From Antedon bifida (lineage: Eukaryota > Echinodermata > Crinoidea > Comatulida > Antedonidae): a stretch of DNA of 64,000 bases. Under the pieces are notes generated by a model, which was not told the DNA's origin, made no database searches, and was given only the letters and a program-made list of their open reading frames with translations. Shown here piece after piece: positions 53,767 to 64,000 of this stretch. Within the stretch, counting starts at the first letter, position 1. Each line of letters opens with the position of its first letter. The DNA is taken from contig OY727095.1 of NCBI GenBank assembly GCA_963402885.1, positions 19,411,001 through 19,475,000 of the forward strand. Direction: 5' to 3'. The position numbers were made by a program, and so were the translations under genes.

Positions 53767-54866
53767 CCCATGGCAAAACAATTTTATTTGGGTATGGGTT
53801 CGCCTATATAGGCTAGATACGAGTTAGCATATGGGGACGAGTTGGTTTGGGTACGCGTTGCCAGCACCTAGCTAGCTACTAGCCTAGGTGCTGCTGGTTG
53901 GCTGTCTGCACTGCTGCAGTGAGTGAACATGGTCCGGTCCGGGGTCTAGGCTAGGCCTACCTAGGCCTAGGCGTTAGTACACCAGGATTCACACACAAAT
54001 AAAACACATTACAAAACAATCATAATCATTTCTACAATACACGGTAACAAAAGCTACATTTTAAATGTAAATTTACCATTAATTATCCTGATTAAATGTT
54101 GATCTTGTTCACAAAATATCTGGTGCAAAAATTCCCCCATCTCGTTGGAATGCGGCGGGAGAAAGAGAGAGAGAGAAACAGTCAATCGGCCGGCCCGATG
54201 AAAGTTATGAAATGCTTGCATTTGATTGGCTGCCTCGATCAAAAGTTTTCACTCCCGGAGTCGAGTGGTGGGTGTTTACAGTTCGAGCGGGAATACATGC
54301 ACACTCGTTGAAGGAGTGGTACGTTTTATGCTTAATAATTATAGCAGTCTCTCAAATTGGAGTGGATTACCACTCATTCAAGAATGAGCATCAGTTCACT
54401 CTAAATTTGGAGTGGAAATATCACTCGTTTACATTATAAGACAAAAAAAATTAAGAGAGTAGTATCGCCTCAGACTTATGCCTCTCCTCTGGTTAAGGTG
54501 GGCACTGGACGAGAGCCCTTGGTCAATGTTGGGACCAGCCTGCTGGCTCAATGTAAAACGCCATTTACACTACATATGATAACGACACGAAACGACACGA
54601 ATGTTGAACGATTTGGTAACGATTGTCGTGGAGGTGACGTTGACCGTGATACGCTTACTACGTTACTATGCAATGTTACAATTTGATAATTTGTAATTAC
54701 AATAATGTTGCCAATTTATTTTTTTTAAAGTTTATGTGGTCACATATTTATAAATTAGTTTTTGATTTTCGAAAATGTTAAGGTGTCACTTTATTTTGAA
54801 TTTTAATTAAAAATACTTGAGGTCACATAATCAATTAATTTATCAATCAATCAATACTGGCGGATA

Positions 54867-57800
54867 CTTTTTGACCTCAAACAATTTATTGCACCTAGTG
54901 TCAAATGCAAACATCCTACCAAGTTATAAGTCTGATCACTCCATAGTGACAATAACACTTGATTTAAAAAGTATAGAAAGAGGAAAGGGGTTTTGGAAAT
55001 TTAATAATTCACTTCTCCATGACCAAAATTATGTTACACTCATAAATGAAATTATAGAGAATACGATTAAAAGCTATACCAACACCACACCTAAAGACCC
55101 AGAGAATAATAAGTTAAATCTAACTATAAATGACCAACTATTTTTTGAGGTGTTGCTTTGCAATATTCGTGGAGGTACAATAAAATATAGTTCAAGAAAA
55201 AATAAAGCCCTTCGTAATTTGGAAAAAGAATTAATTAATAACATAGAGAGACGATCTCGCACAACAAACATTAGACATTACAGTCACAGAACACCGAGTA
55301 AAAGAAATTGAACAAAAAAAAGCACGCCTAGAAGACATTCGAAACGAAAAGCTAAAGGGAGCATTTATTAGATCTCGTGCTAAGTGGATAGAAGAGGCTG
55401 AAAAGCCAACCAAATTTTTCTTAGGTCTCGAGAAAACTAACTTTACGAACAAATTAATAGACGAATTAATAGATGAAGGGAAAAAAACTATATTGGACAA
55501 TAAACTTATAATAAAGGAAGTTGAGCGTTTTTACAGTTCTTTATATAAAAAAAAAGATATAGAGCAAATAGATTTAAACGTATTAATAACAAACCAGAAC
55601 TTCTAAAAAGTTTCAGAAGAAGAGTCTCAAAAGCTTGAGAGTGAATTGACCTTAGCTGAGCTTACAAATGCACTCAACAAAATGAAAAACAACAAATCAC
55701 CTGGAACAGACGGCTTTACGTCTAAATTTTTCAAGATTTTTTGGGGGAAACTGGGTGCTCTACTTCTTCGTTCTTTGAAATATGGCTTTAAAACTTGTAA
55801 CCTTTCAGTCACTCAAAAACAGGGAGCAATCACTCTAATCCCAAAGGCGAATAAATCAAGAAAAGAATTAAAAAATTGGCGTCCTATATCTTTATTAAAT
55901 GTTGCTTACAAAATTGCTTCATCGGCCATAGCAGAGAGGCTAAAATCTGTCTTTCCAAATATCATTAATGAAAACCAAGCGGGATTTATAAAAGGTAGAT
56001 ATATTGGTGAAAATGTTCGTATTTTATATGATATCCTCTCACTCTATGACGAACAAAACCTACCTGGTCTCGTATTACTGGTAGATTTCGAGAAAGCTTT
56101 TGATTCCCTGGCGTTCAAATTTATTGATAAGTGTTTGACCTTCTTTAATTTTGGACCAACTCTTAAAAAATGGTGTAGACTTTTTTACACGAATATCTCT
56201 TCATGCGTTCTAGTTAATGGACACCCCAGCAATTTTTTCAATATTGACAGAGGTTGCAGACAGGGCGATCCGCTATCTCCATACCTATTTATTCTGGGAG
56301 TGGAAATTCTAAACATAATGGTACGCCAACATATTAATATTAAAGGAGTAACAATTGATACCTCTGAGATTAAAATGTTACAATACGCAGATGACACTGC
56401 ATTTCTTCTGGACGGCTCACACAAATCACTTACTGAATGCATGAGTACACTTTCAAAATTTGAAAAGATGTCTGGTTTAAAAATTAACATTTCTAAATCC
56501 AAAGCAATATGGTTTGGATTAAAAAAGTTCTCGAGTGAACAAATTAAAACTAATTCAAATCTTGACTGGTGTGATAAAGGCCGTTTTGATTTTTTGGGTG
56601 TTACATTTGACTTAGAAATAAGCAAAATGACTAAAATAAATGTTGAAGAGATAACGGGTAAAATTAGGTCTACTATCAATGTGTGGCGTAAGAGAAATCT
56701 TACTGTGTTGGGAAGATTAACTGTGTTAAAATCTTTAATATTATCAAAACTTAATTATATTTTTACAATGTTGCCAAACCCTACTACAGCTTATCTAAGT
56801 GAACTTAATAGGATGTTTTTTAATTTTGTCTGGAAGGGAAAGGATAAAATCAAAAGAAATAAGCTAATTAGAGAGTATAAGGATGGCGGAATTAACATGA
56901 TTGATATCTTCAGTTACATAAAGGCAGTTAAGATTAGTTGGATGCGAAGAATTCGTAACAACACTGGAATTCTCAATGTAGTTTTCAACAAAATATGCCA
57001 TGGTAAAAAAACTGAATCAATCTTTGAATACGGCTCATGCATGATTCTGAGGCTGTCGAAAAATATGAACAATTTGTTCTGGAGAGATGTTCTCCATTCA
57101 TGGTCCGAGTTTATTGCTATTCATAATTCAACAGCATCTGCAAACTATAACGTACTAAAAGAACCAATATGGTTGAATGATTCGATTCTAATCAATAACT
57201 TTCCAATTTTTTACACAAATTATTATGAGTGTGGCGTAAGGTTCATAAATGATTTAATCTCGGATAGAGGAACCTTGCTTAGTTATGAAAACTTCAAAAC
57301 ACACTATAAGGTGAAAAAAAATAATTTCCTTAAATACTATGGATTAATTGATGCAATTATAACTAAATACCCTTCTTTGGGTACAGAAATAAATACTAAA
57401 TTACAAAACCCAATAAATTTACCCATACTTGAAACCATAACCAAACCCCAAACAGGATGTAAAGCTTTTTATAGTAAGTTTATTCAAAACAAAGACTTTA
57501 ACTGTAAAGCTAAACAAAAGTGGGGTAAAATCTTAAATGTTGAATTCTCGGAACATGAATGGGAAGGAATTAATGTTGCAACTTTTAATGTGACCGACAA
57601 CATAAAATTACGATGGTTCCAATACAGACTTAACAACAGTATCCTCACAACTAAAGTCTACCTTAAGATTATTAAGTATATCGACGAAGATAACTGCTCT
57701 TTTTGTAACATTAGAAGAGAAACAGTTTATCATTTATTCTGTAAATGTAATATCAGTAGATGGATAAGCAATTTTTTTTTTCAATGGTGTTCTCGAAATC

Positions 57801-58045
57801 TTGATATTCGCATATGTGTTTCGGAAAGTGAACTGCTTTTTAGTAATACACCATCCAATAGGATTAATTTACTTTTGTCAATACTAAAGTTGTATATATA
57901 TAAGAGTAAGTTTTCGGGCCTCCTCTCACCCACCGGCCTCATAAGCTTTGTAAAATATTACTTTACAATTAAAAAGTTTAGATGTTTGATTAATAATAGA
58001 GCCGAAGAATGGGAAGAGTGGAGTGCCTGGGATAATCTTCTGTAA
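54867..58045 (+). pseudogene. L1/Tx1-type ORF2 (endonuclease tail plus reverse transcriptase)
   Basis: Frame 1 to about 55270: FLTSNNLLHLVSNANIL and LPSYKSDHSIVTITL (the SDH end of an APE endonuclease). A frameshift near 55270 leads to EKLKGAFIRSRAKWIEEAEK and PTKFFLGLEK, a hallmark linker of L1/Tx1 proteins. TAA at 55604-55606 is followed by an open frame to 58045. RT blocks: NKSPGTDGFTSKFFKIFW, NWRPISLLNVAYKIASSAIA, ENQAGFIKGRYIGENVR, LVDFEKAFDSL, GCRQGDPLSPYLFILGVEIL, QYADDTAFL with YADD, and FLGVTFDLE. The C-terminus has CSFCNIRRETVYHLFCKC, the Cys-rich motif of the clade. It lacks most of the endonuclease and has two lesions, so it is inactive. Confidence 0.88.
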
Positions 58046-58360
58046 CATAGATTTGTATCACTCTACTGACTTGATGTACACAATTGTATTTATTTTATAA
58101 GTAATACACCATCCAATAGGATTAATTTACTTTTGTCAATACTAAAGTTGTATATAAATAAGAGTAAGTTTTCGGGCCTCCTCTCACCCACCGGCCACTT
58201 ACGCTTTGTAAAATATTACTTTACAATTAAAAAGTTTAGAGGTTGATTAATAATAGAGCCGAAGAATGGGAAGAGTGGAGTGCCTGGGATAAGCTTCTCT
58301 AACATAGATTTGTATCACTATTTTCTGACTTGATGTGCACAACTGTATTTATTTTATAAG
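57843..58360. repeat. 258-bp tandem duplication at the LINE 3' end
   Basis: gtaatacaccatccaatagg at 57843 recurs at 58101, and the two copies align to tttattttataag at 58100 and 58360. The second copy has several substitutions (cacttacgctttg for cataagctttg, ataagcttctct for ataatcttctgt). Copy 1 includes the ORF2 stop; copy 2 is therefore a spare, non-coding end of the ORF plus 3' UTR. Confidence 0.88.
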
Positions 58361-58457
58361 AAGGTGTTTATATAGGAGAATTGATTATGTATAATTTTTC
58401 TTTTTTTACTCTGTCTGCTTTTTTTTTGTATTCCGATGTATTAAAGAAAGATTGAAA

Positions 58458-58491
<34 letters not shown>

Positions 58492-58496
<5 letters not shown>

Positions 58497-59880
58497 TGGC
58501 GGATAGTGATTCCAGTGACGATGAGATGCTTCTCCTATATGTTGCTAATCAACAACATAAAAAAAGAAAAAGAGAATGGGTACACGACATCTACAAATAG
58601 AAAAACGCACGGTTCATATCAAACCTTAATTTGCAATGAATTGGCGATATTTGGCGACAAGTTTTACGAATATTTCCGAATGACACAAGTCCAATTCGCC
58701 GAGCTATTAGCTTACATTGATTCAGACATCGGCAAAGAAAAAACACTCGTTTTCGTGAAAGCATATATGTGCGAAAGACTTATTATTTGTCTAAGGTAAG
58801 GAATGTATTCTAATCTCTAACTTTAATAATATATAAGATTAACGTATAAGTTATATAAGTTCTAGGCTTACAACAACATATATATGGGTAGTACTAATAG
58901 TAGTATTACTCAAGGCTAGTAGTAATTAAAGTGATATATTAAAATATGGGAATTAGTTGGTTGTTATATAATGTATAAGTTTTTATAAGTTAATTTTGAA
59001 ATATTAGGTTAAAGGTTTGTATTTTCTTTTTCTTTCGGACGCACCGATATACTGATATAAAAGTGTTGTTTCCAATAAAGAGTATTATATGATTATTACT
59101 ATACAGTACTGTATTGCGAATAGGCCTACATTGTTTTTACCTTCTTCTTAAAAGTTTTTATCAACTGGAGACTCATATGGCACATTAAGTTTTGAGTACT
59201 GTGTTTCAAAGGCCTCAATCTGCCATATAATCTCTGAGGTATGCGATCCATTTGGAATAACCTTCAGCAGAGATTTATGCCGCTTCCAAAGACCAACGAC
59301 TGGCAGCGAATAGCCAAACAATTTCGGGTACGTTGGAACTTTCCAAATGCAATCGGGGCCATAGACGGCAAACACGTTAAGATTCAAGCACCTGCGAACA
59401 GCGGTTCAATTTATTTTAACTATAAGGGACACTTTTCTCTTGTGCTTATGGCAATGATAGATGCCGAATATAACTTTATCTACGTAGATGTTGGTAACTA
59501 CGGTTCCAATAGTGATGGAGGTATTTTCGCACGAAGTACCCTATGTCAAGGACTTGAAAAAGGACTCCTTGACATTCCTCAACCAAGAGAACTTCCAGGT
59601 AGCCACGACCTGGAGAGAATACCGCTGTTAGTTGTGGGGGATGAGGCTTTTCCTCTTAAAGAAAACCTAATGCGGCCATACCCTGGAAAAATGTTAACTA
59701 AGGAAAGGCGTATTTACAACTACCGCCATTCAAGGGCACGGTGAGTGTCTGACAATGCTTTTGGAATACTCGCAAGCAAGTTCCGACTGTACCACACGAA
59801 AATCGCTATTAAAGCGGAAATTGCCGAGAAAATTATGAAGGCTGCTGCACAATTACATTCGGAAGACTTCAAAATGTAAA
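58492..59880 (+). pseudogene. Harbinger (PIF) transposase, split by a LINE
   Basis: Exon 1 resumes after the LINE: ILADSDSSDDEMLLLYVANQ then REWVHDIYK, frameshift, GSYQTLICNELAIFGDKFYE then YFRMTQVQFAELLAYIDSDI, ending at a GTAAGG donor (58797). Exon 2 from about 59151: STGDSYGTLSFEYCVSKASI then CHIISEVCDP, frameshift near 59250, IWNNLQQRFMPLP, FPNAIGAIDGKHVKIQAPAN (first Asp), NYGSNSDGGIF (second Asp), GDEAFPLKENLMRPYPG and RIYNYRHSRAR. A TGA at 59742 precedes SDNAFGILASKFRLYHTKI, the third acidic position being Asp where most have Glu. This is the DDE_Tnp_4 layout of HARBI1-type proteins. It is inactive through the LINE insertion, two frameshifts and a stop. Confidence 0.87.
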
Positions 59881-59884
59881 CATT

Positions 59885-61300
59885 TTGAAATTGGTCTAGA
59901 TGAAGAGAACATTTTAAGTAATAACTTAATGGAAGCAGGACTGCAAGCTGTAGAAAGTCGAAGAGGGCAAGTAATAATAAGTTAAGCGCTACTTCAGTTC
60001 TGATGCTGGCAGTGTTTCATGGCAGGTCTAGAAAACATTCGGTATAGCTACACTATTGCCAAAGTAAATTAACTCTATGTAGTATATTTATATAAATGTA
60101 ATTCGTTCATACTATGTATATATATATATGTCCACCAAAAATTAACCGGTTATAAATTTAGGTAAACAAACGTATTCTTAGACAACAAATTGACTATTCC
60201 ACAATTTAAAGTTCAACATACACGTTTTAATAATTTCAAAATATTAGCATTGCACCAATATTTTCAAAGTTATGAATAAATAAAAACTATGCATTTATTC
60301 AACCACAAGTACTTTGAGTCCAATTAATTGAGTATACATTTTTGTTTATTGAATTATTCTTCATTAGCGATTTCTTCTTCTTTTATGTCGAACCATGGAT
60401 TTAATCCATGGTCGAACACAGCAAGTTAGAATTGAAATTAGTCCTCTATTATCGTTGCTCTTTTGACACTCCATAGAAACAAAAATATTGAACATTGAAT
60501 AAGTGAAATTCGCGAACAAACAGTGTGCGAGAAACACTAATCATTAATTTAAGGATTTATTTGTTACTTTTTATGTGATTCTTTCATTAAAGTACTCATG
60601 AGGCATACTTCGAAGGTGTGGTATTCACACGATAAAGTTGTTATAAAATTTGGAGTCAAAATACAAGCGAAGGAAACTAGCGCCAGGTTTATTAGTACGT
60701 ATACATGGACAATAATAAATAAAAATCGTTCGCCTACTAAAACAGGAATAGTGTATCATTATTAATATTACACAAATTTATTATTATTATATCAAAATTG
60801 ATTAAATTATTTTCTACATAGGCTTTTAGGTTAGGGCTACGCATATTAGCTAAAGTTTAATTTTAGGCCTAGTATTACGATTTTTTTTTTCACACGCGCT
60901 TCAGAATTCTCTTGCAATTTTTTTATTTGCAGCATGTTATTTGATCGGCATATCAGTTACCTTTTATTCACCGCCAGTTATTGAACTTGTCCTGCCCATC
61001 GCTGTTCACTTTATTTGCGAGAGAGGTACAATACACGTGTTGATTTCCTAGAGAATGGAATGTCAAAAATGTCTTTGGCACGCCGCTCAGAGAGAAGTCT
61101 GTGCGTTGGCTGAAACCATGGATTAAACCACGTTCTATAGGAGGGGAATCGCCACAAGGCCGAATCCTCTCAGGGCAGAATCGTTCCGCTGATACATTTT
61201 TTATCCCAAAAAATATTTAATACATTTATATTAAATTTTTAAATTACATTTTGATTATTAAACATTACACAAACTATGTTTTTTTAAAACTTAAATAGAA
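59885..61300. other. No gene recognised; short palindrome
   Basis: AT-rich sequence after the Harbinger gene. accatggatttaatccatggt at about 60392-60412 is an inverted repeat, and accatggattaaa recurs at about 61116. These might mark ends of a related element, but no matching partner near 54.8 kb was found. Nothing else could be supported. Confidence 0.4.
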
Positions 61301-61302
61301 TC

Positions 61303-61640
61303 TGTCGAAAAATCCAATAGAGTCGGAGGTGACAGTGCTTACGAAGAAGTAGTAGTTGGAGTAGGGGAACTAATGGTAGAGAACACAGATGAACCGAGGG
61401 TAGAAGAGAACAGTAATATAGTAATCGAAGATAAAAGGGTAATCATGGATGAAGCAGTAATCAGTGAAGAAAGAGTAATTGAAGGAGTAGTTGGACATGA
61501 AAGAGTAATTGGAGATGAAAAAGTAATTGAAGGGGGAAGAGTAGTTGGAGATGATAAACGAATCGAGGAGGCAAAAGAGTTACAAGAGCTTCAATCAAAG
61601 GCAAGTGTAAATAATTATAATATTAAATTTTAACTAGATT
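61303..61640 (+). CDS. Possible exon: acidic, repetitive RVI-rich protein
   Basis: After an aaatag acceptor the frame reads ESVEKSNRVGGDSAYEEVVV then GVGELMVENTDEPRVEENSN, then loose repeats of (E)RVI(G/M)(D)E (DKRVIMDE, EERVIEG, HERVIGDE, EKVIEGG, GRVVGDD, DKRIEEA) and KELQELQSKA. The frame stays open 108 codons. AAAGGCAAGT within the end could be a rare GC donor (AG then GCAAGT). It may belong to the second, Myb/trihelix-like gene of the nearby Harbinger element, but no DNA-binding helix is visible. Function unknown. Confidence 0.35.
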
Positions 61641-61975
61641 TAATTCGTCACTATGACGAATTATAGGTTATATGCATTGATTAAAATAAAGATAATTGAT
61701 TTGTAAAAGATATATTGATTGATTGATTTTCTCAGAATCTTTAATTATTTATAATATATGCTAGGATCTTGCTAACGCAAATACAATAGCCGGTATCGCA
61801 ATCCGATCAAAGATCCCTCTGCGTATAATGTCATAAACCACATTTGTTACATAATAATAAAGACATAAGTTTCTTTTTATCTAGATTTCATTATAAATCA
61901 TGTGTATAATTTATACACTAAGAAATAAAATTGAACAAACAATACAAATAATAAAAAAAAATCTTATTTCGTTTC

Positions 61976-62045
61976 GTTACCCAAGGTGAGGCTCGATCTC
62001 GGTACCTTGAATGCTATAGACACGAGCACAGACCACCGAGCCATA
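61976..62045 (-). repeat. tRNA-like segment
   Basis: The minus strand reads tatggctcggtggtctgtgc (box-A-like), then gagatcgagcctcacc (box-B-like) 30 nt later. Acceptor pairing is poor. It shares gctcggtggtct with 52425-52500, suggesting both come from one tRNA-derived SINE family or similar tRNA pseudogenes. Confidence 0.45.
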
Positions 62046-62599
62046 GACAACTTACTAAAACATGTAGAAAGATTCCTCCGTGTATTTACTATTCAGTAGC
62101 CACTTTGGTGCAGATAGATTATTACATACCGCAATGAATTATAATTTATTACTATGATGACATCTTTAAAAAATTTTTTAAATGATGCACTGTCAAACTA
62201 TATACTTTTAACTTTAATATATGAAATTCTTAAGAAAGAAAGTTAATGTTAAGTTTGTTATTTCGGCCTAAGAAAATGTCAAAATTTGTTTGATTGTCGA
62301 AATTAATTTTTTTTAATTCAATATGCAATTAATGATGACTTAATCAACTTTTGTTCTCTTAATTTGATAATAAATCATACATATGATACATACACTTCAA
62401 GAAAATGAAATAAAAAATAGGTGTTCCCCAGCATTCTGACGATATATATTAATTTTAAAATTTAGCATATTTTCACTATTTTGTTAACTTATACGTGCGT
62501 AGCCTGTCACTTTTGATGTGCTTGTATAACGCATTTTCGAGTTGAAAAGTGAATCAAATATGATGATATTATTAAAGAAAGGTTGTAAAACAGAAATCG

Positions 62600-62960
62600 G
62601 GCAAAAAGAGTGCGCACTAACGTTTAACGCGCAGTGTGCGTGCAAAATTCTGCGCACTCGTGGCAATTTTTTAAACGCTTAAAATTGCCTGAAACGTACT
62701 CTAATTTCATCGAAAATAAATTTTGACAATTTTAAAACTTTTAAGCGCGCGTACGCATGCGTTATATGCGCTACGCACATAATTTTATTGCCATATGATG
62801 AAATATGACCTGAAATTTATGAGTACTAAATTTTGTTTAAAAGTGATTCATGCTTGTGAAGATATGATTACAAACGTGATTTCATTAAATCGCGCGTAGA
62901 CCGCGTAATTTATGATTGCGCACCGTGAAAACATAACCACATCGATTCCTGGCCATAAGG
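62600..62960. repeat. Dispersed repeat related to 19080-19400
   Basis: gcgcactcgtggcaattttt, gcttaaaattgcctgaaac and the aaatcgcgc and gtgaaaac blocks appear in the same order and orientation as at 19080-19400. Dense in gcgc and cgcg. No coding frame. Confidence 0.6.
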
Positions 62961-63078
62961 AATATACTCTGAAAAATTGACTTAGCTAGATGAAACTGAT
63001 GCCAAGATAATTCACGGACAAAATAGTGCTAAGGAAAGAATAAATAAATAAATAAATAAAGATCCTGACAGAATCAAG

Positions 63079-63107
63079 AGGTTATATGCATATCATGCAT
63101 ATAACCT
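63079..63107. repeat. Perfect 13-bp inverted repeat with 3-bp spacer
   Basis: aggttatatgcat, spacer atc, atgcatataacct. A perfect small palindrome just after an aata microsatellite (about 63037-63060). Confidence 0.85.
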
Positions 63108-63227
63108 AATAATACTGTGTTGCATCAATCACAGCATAGTTTAAACCTCAAAATATTACCGGTAGTTTTAAACATTTATTTTCACAGCACCCAAAAAAAA
63201 ACCGAAAAAAAAAAACAAATTCCAGGA

Positions 63228-63420
63228 GACAATGGAGGCAGTAACAGCGCATAGAAAGACAGGAACGCTCTGATGCAGAAATGATCAGGTAACACAATGC
63301 AGTATCCAAAATATGATGTCTGCATTTCAAAACACACAGATGCAAACAATGAATATGTTGACGAATCTTCTTCAGACAAGAAATAGCTCACCACCGCTAA
63401 ATAGTAAAGAGGGATTTTCC
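63228..63420 (+). CDS. Possible exon with Gln/Met-rich C-terminus
   Basis: After a caaattccag acceptor a broken frame leads into SIQNMMSAFQNTQMQTMNML then TNLLQTRNSSPPLN. Such QN..f..tq.Qtm.ml..ll tails end trihelix/Myb-like proteins including those of Harbinger elements. The frame before SIQN contains a stop. Weak; it could pair with the exon at 61303. Confidence 0.25.
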
Positions 63421-64000
63421 ATCTCTCAGGTCTACCGGATCGAGGCGCGGGGTGTGACAAAATATTATTTTCACTCTGCTCTCTTCGAGAGACATGTTAA
63501 ATTAATTTTAAAGTGAACGAAATCGAAAATTCTAACAAGCATGGCAGTCATTTGATGAGTGATCGCTATAACAATTATTGTTTACCGAAAGTTGAAGACT
63601 GTCGTTCAGATTTTTAAAATATGGCGAACAGTTTGGGCACTTTTGTAAAAGTAAAATTTGACACGATATGACTTGAATGAAAAAAACAATCAAAATATAA
63701 ATAATTGATTATTATGCCTATAATATAGCATAATAGCACGTTAAGATATGCCTCGCATCTTTTTGAAATTGTAAACTATATTCCTTGCATGCCTCGCACT
63801 TTTAGAAATGATAAAATGATGCCTCACACAAATATTTGGCGTGCCTCGAACTTTGTCAACACTCCCACTAACTAAATTTCTGCAATATTTTTTTTACGCT
63901 GCTGCTCTAGCCCGCTACGTCACAAGAGATGACTCATTTATTAACTGAAAGCAAGCAGCAGTTATAGTACTAGACACTGACGTTTTTACAAAAAAGGATT

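Larger units (their letters stand above)
49613..54463. mobile_element. Candidate 4.85-kb TIR element with AGAGTG/CACTCT subterminal arrays
   Basis: Left end ctactctcttaat (49613-49625) is the exact inverse of attaagagagtag (54451-54463). Inside each end the homology continues when one side is inverted: aatgtaaaagagtga against aatgtaaacgagtga, then agagtgaact on both, with a 16-bp gap. The left subterminal 49626-49890 holds more than fifteen agagtg/cactct motifs in both orientations, and 54250-54440 holds several more. Such arrays are typical of EnSpm/CACTA-like elements. No transposase was recognised inside; the interior carries a last exon of a conserved family, LINE pieces and a fold-back. 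Target duplication is not clear. Confidence 0.5.
54867..58491 (+). mobile_element. 5'-truncated L1/Tx1-type LINE with poly(A) and target duplication
   Basis: Bounded by the 14-bp direct repeat aatactggcggata (54853-54866 and 58492-58505). The 3' end is a run of more than 30 A residues (58459-58491). It begins inside the endonuclease domain and contains a nearly complete RT-bearing ORF2. A 258-bp segment at the 3' end is repeated in tandem. The insertion split exon 1 of a Harbinger transposase. Confidence 0.9.

Noticed and set aside
59148-59387. 79-codon minus-strand frame
   Set aside because: Antisense to Harbinger exon 2, which carries STGDSYGTLSFEY and AIDGKH.

Overview
The window reads as nuclear DNA of an animal, most likely a marine invertebrate deuterostome. 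An echinoderm is my best guess, from the low GC, the many short aggcct/taggcct tracts, intron-containing transposase genes and the mix of element families. This is inference; no host gene in the window fixes the species. There is no operon structure, no rRNA operon and no CRISPR array. Almost everything recognisable is mobile DNA or its debris. Exon calls rest on hand-read splice sites plus reading-frame continuity.

Region by region. 1-5.8 kb: remains of a Ty3/gypsy-type LTR element on the minus strand (gag, two zinc knuckles, protease, then a jump to the end of RNase H), with an LTR at 38-500 and another at 4681-5160 that is repeated in an exact 570-bp tandem duplication. A Merlin/ISXO2-like transposase pseudogene and a second RT-like scrap lie inside it. 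5.8-13 kb: AT-rich, mostly non-coding, with diverged duplications and a 50-bp minisatellite. 13.2-15.7 kb: a mosaic of LINE ORF1 and gypsy RT, a hAT-like fragment, and the 3' half of a CR1/Jockey-like LINE. 16-18.9 kb: a fold-back element and an open three-exon gene of unknown function, possibly OB-fold. 19.5-24 kb: a near-complete two-ORF LINE with inactivating lesions. 24-30.6 kb: two copies of a transposon-derived segment, plus kinase-like exons and a decayed conserved gene between them. 31-38.4 kb: a possible BESS-type terminal exon, two multi-exon transposon-like genes, a kinase pseudogene, a 35-bp minisatellite and an EnSpm/CACTA remnant. 39.6-42.1 kb: a THAP/P-element transposase pseudogene. 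43.5-46.5 kb: a multi-exon gene whose first exon resembles the zinc-binding N-terminus of RAG1. 47-49.2 kb: another transposon-like gene and a LINE tail. 49.6-54.5 kb: a candidate 4.85-kb inverted-repeat element carrying host-like and LINE sequence. 54.8-59.9 kb: an L1/Tx1-type LINE inserted, with a 14-bp target duplication, into exon 1 of a Harbinger transposase. 60-64 kb: sparse, with a few possible exons, tRNA-like sequence and short palindromes.

The pieces do not form a pathway. They record repeated invasion and nesting. The most interesting item is the RAG1-N-terminal-like exon at 45.7-46.5 kb. The only multi-exon model that stays open across all its exons is the small three-exon gene at 17.4-18.8 kb.
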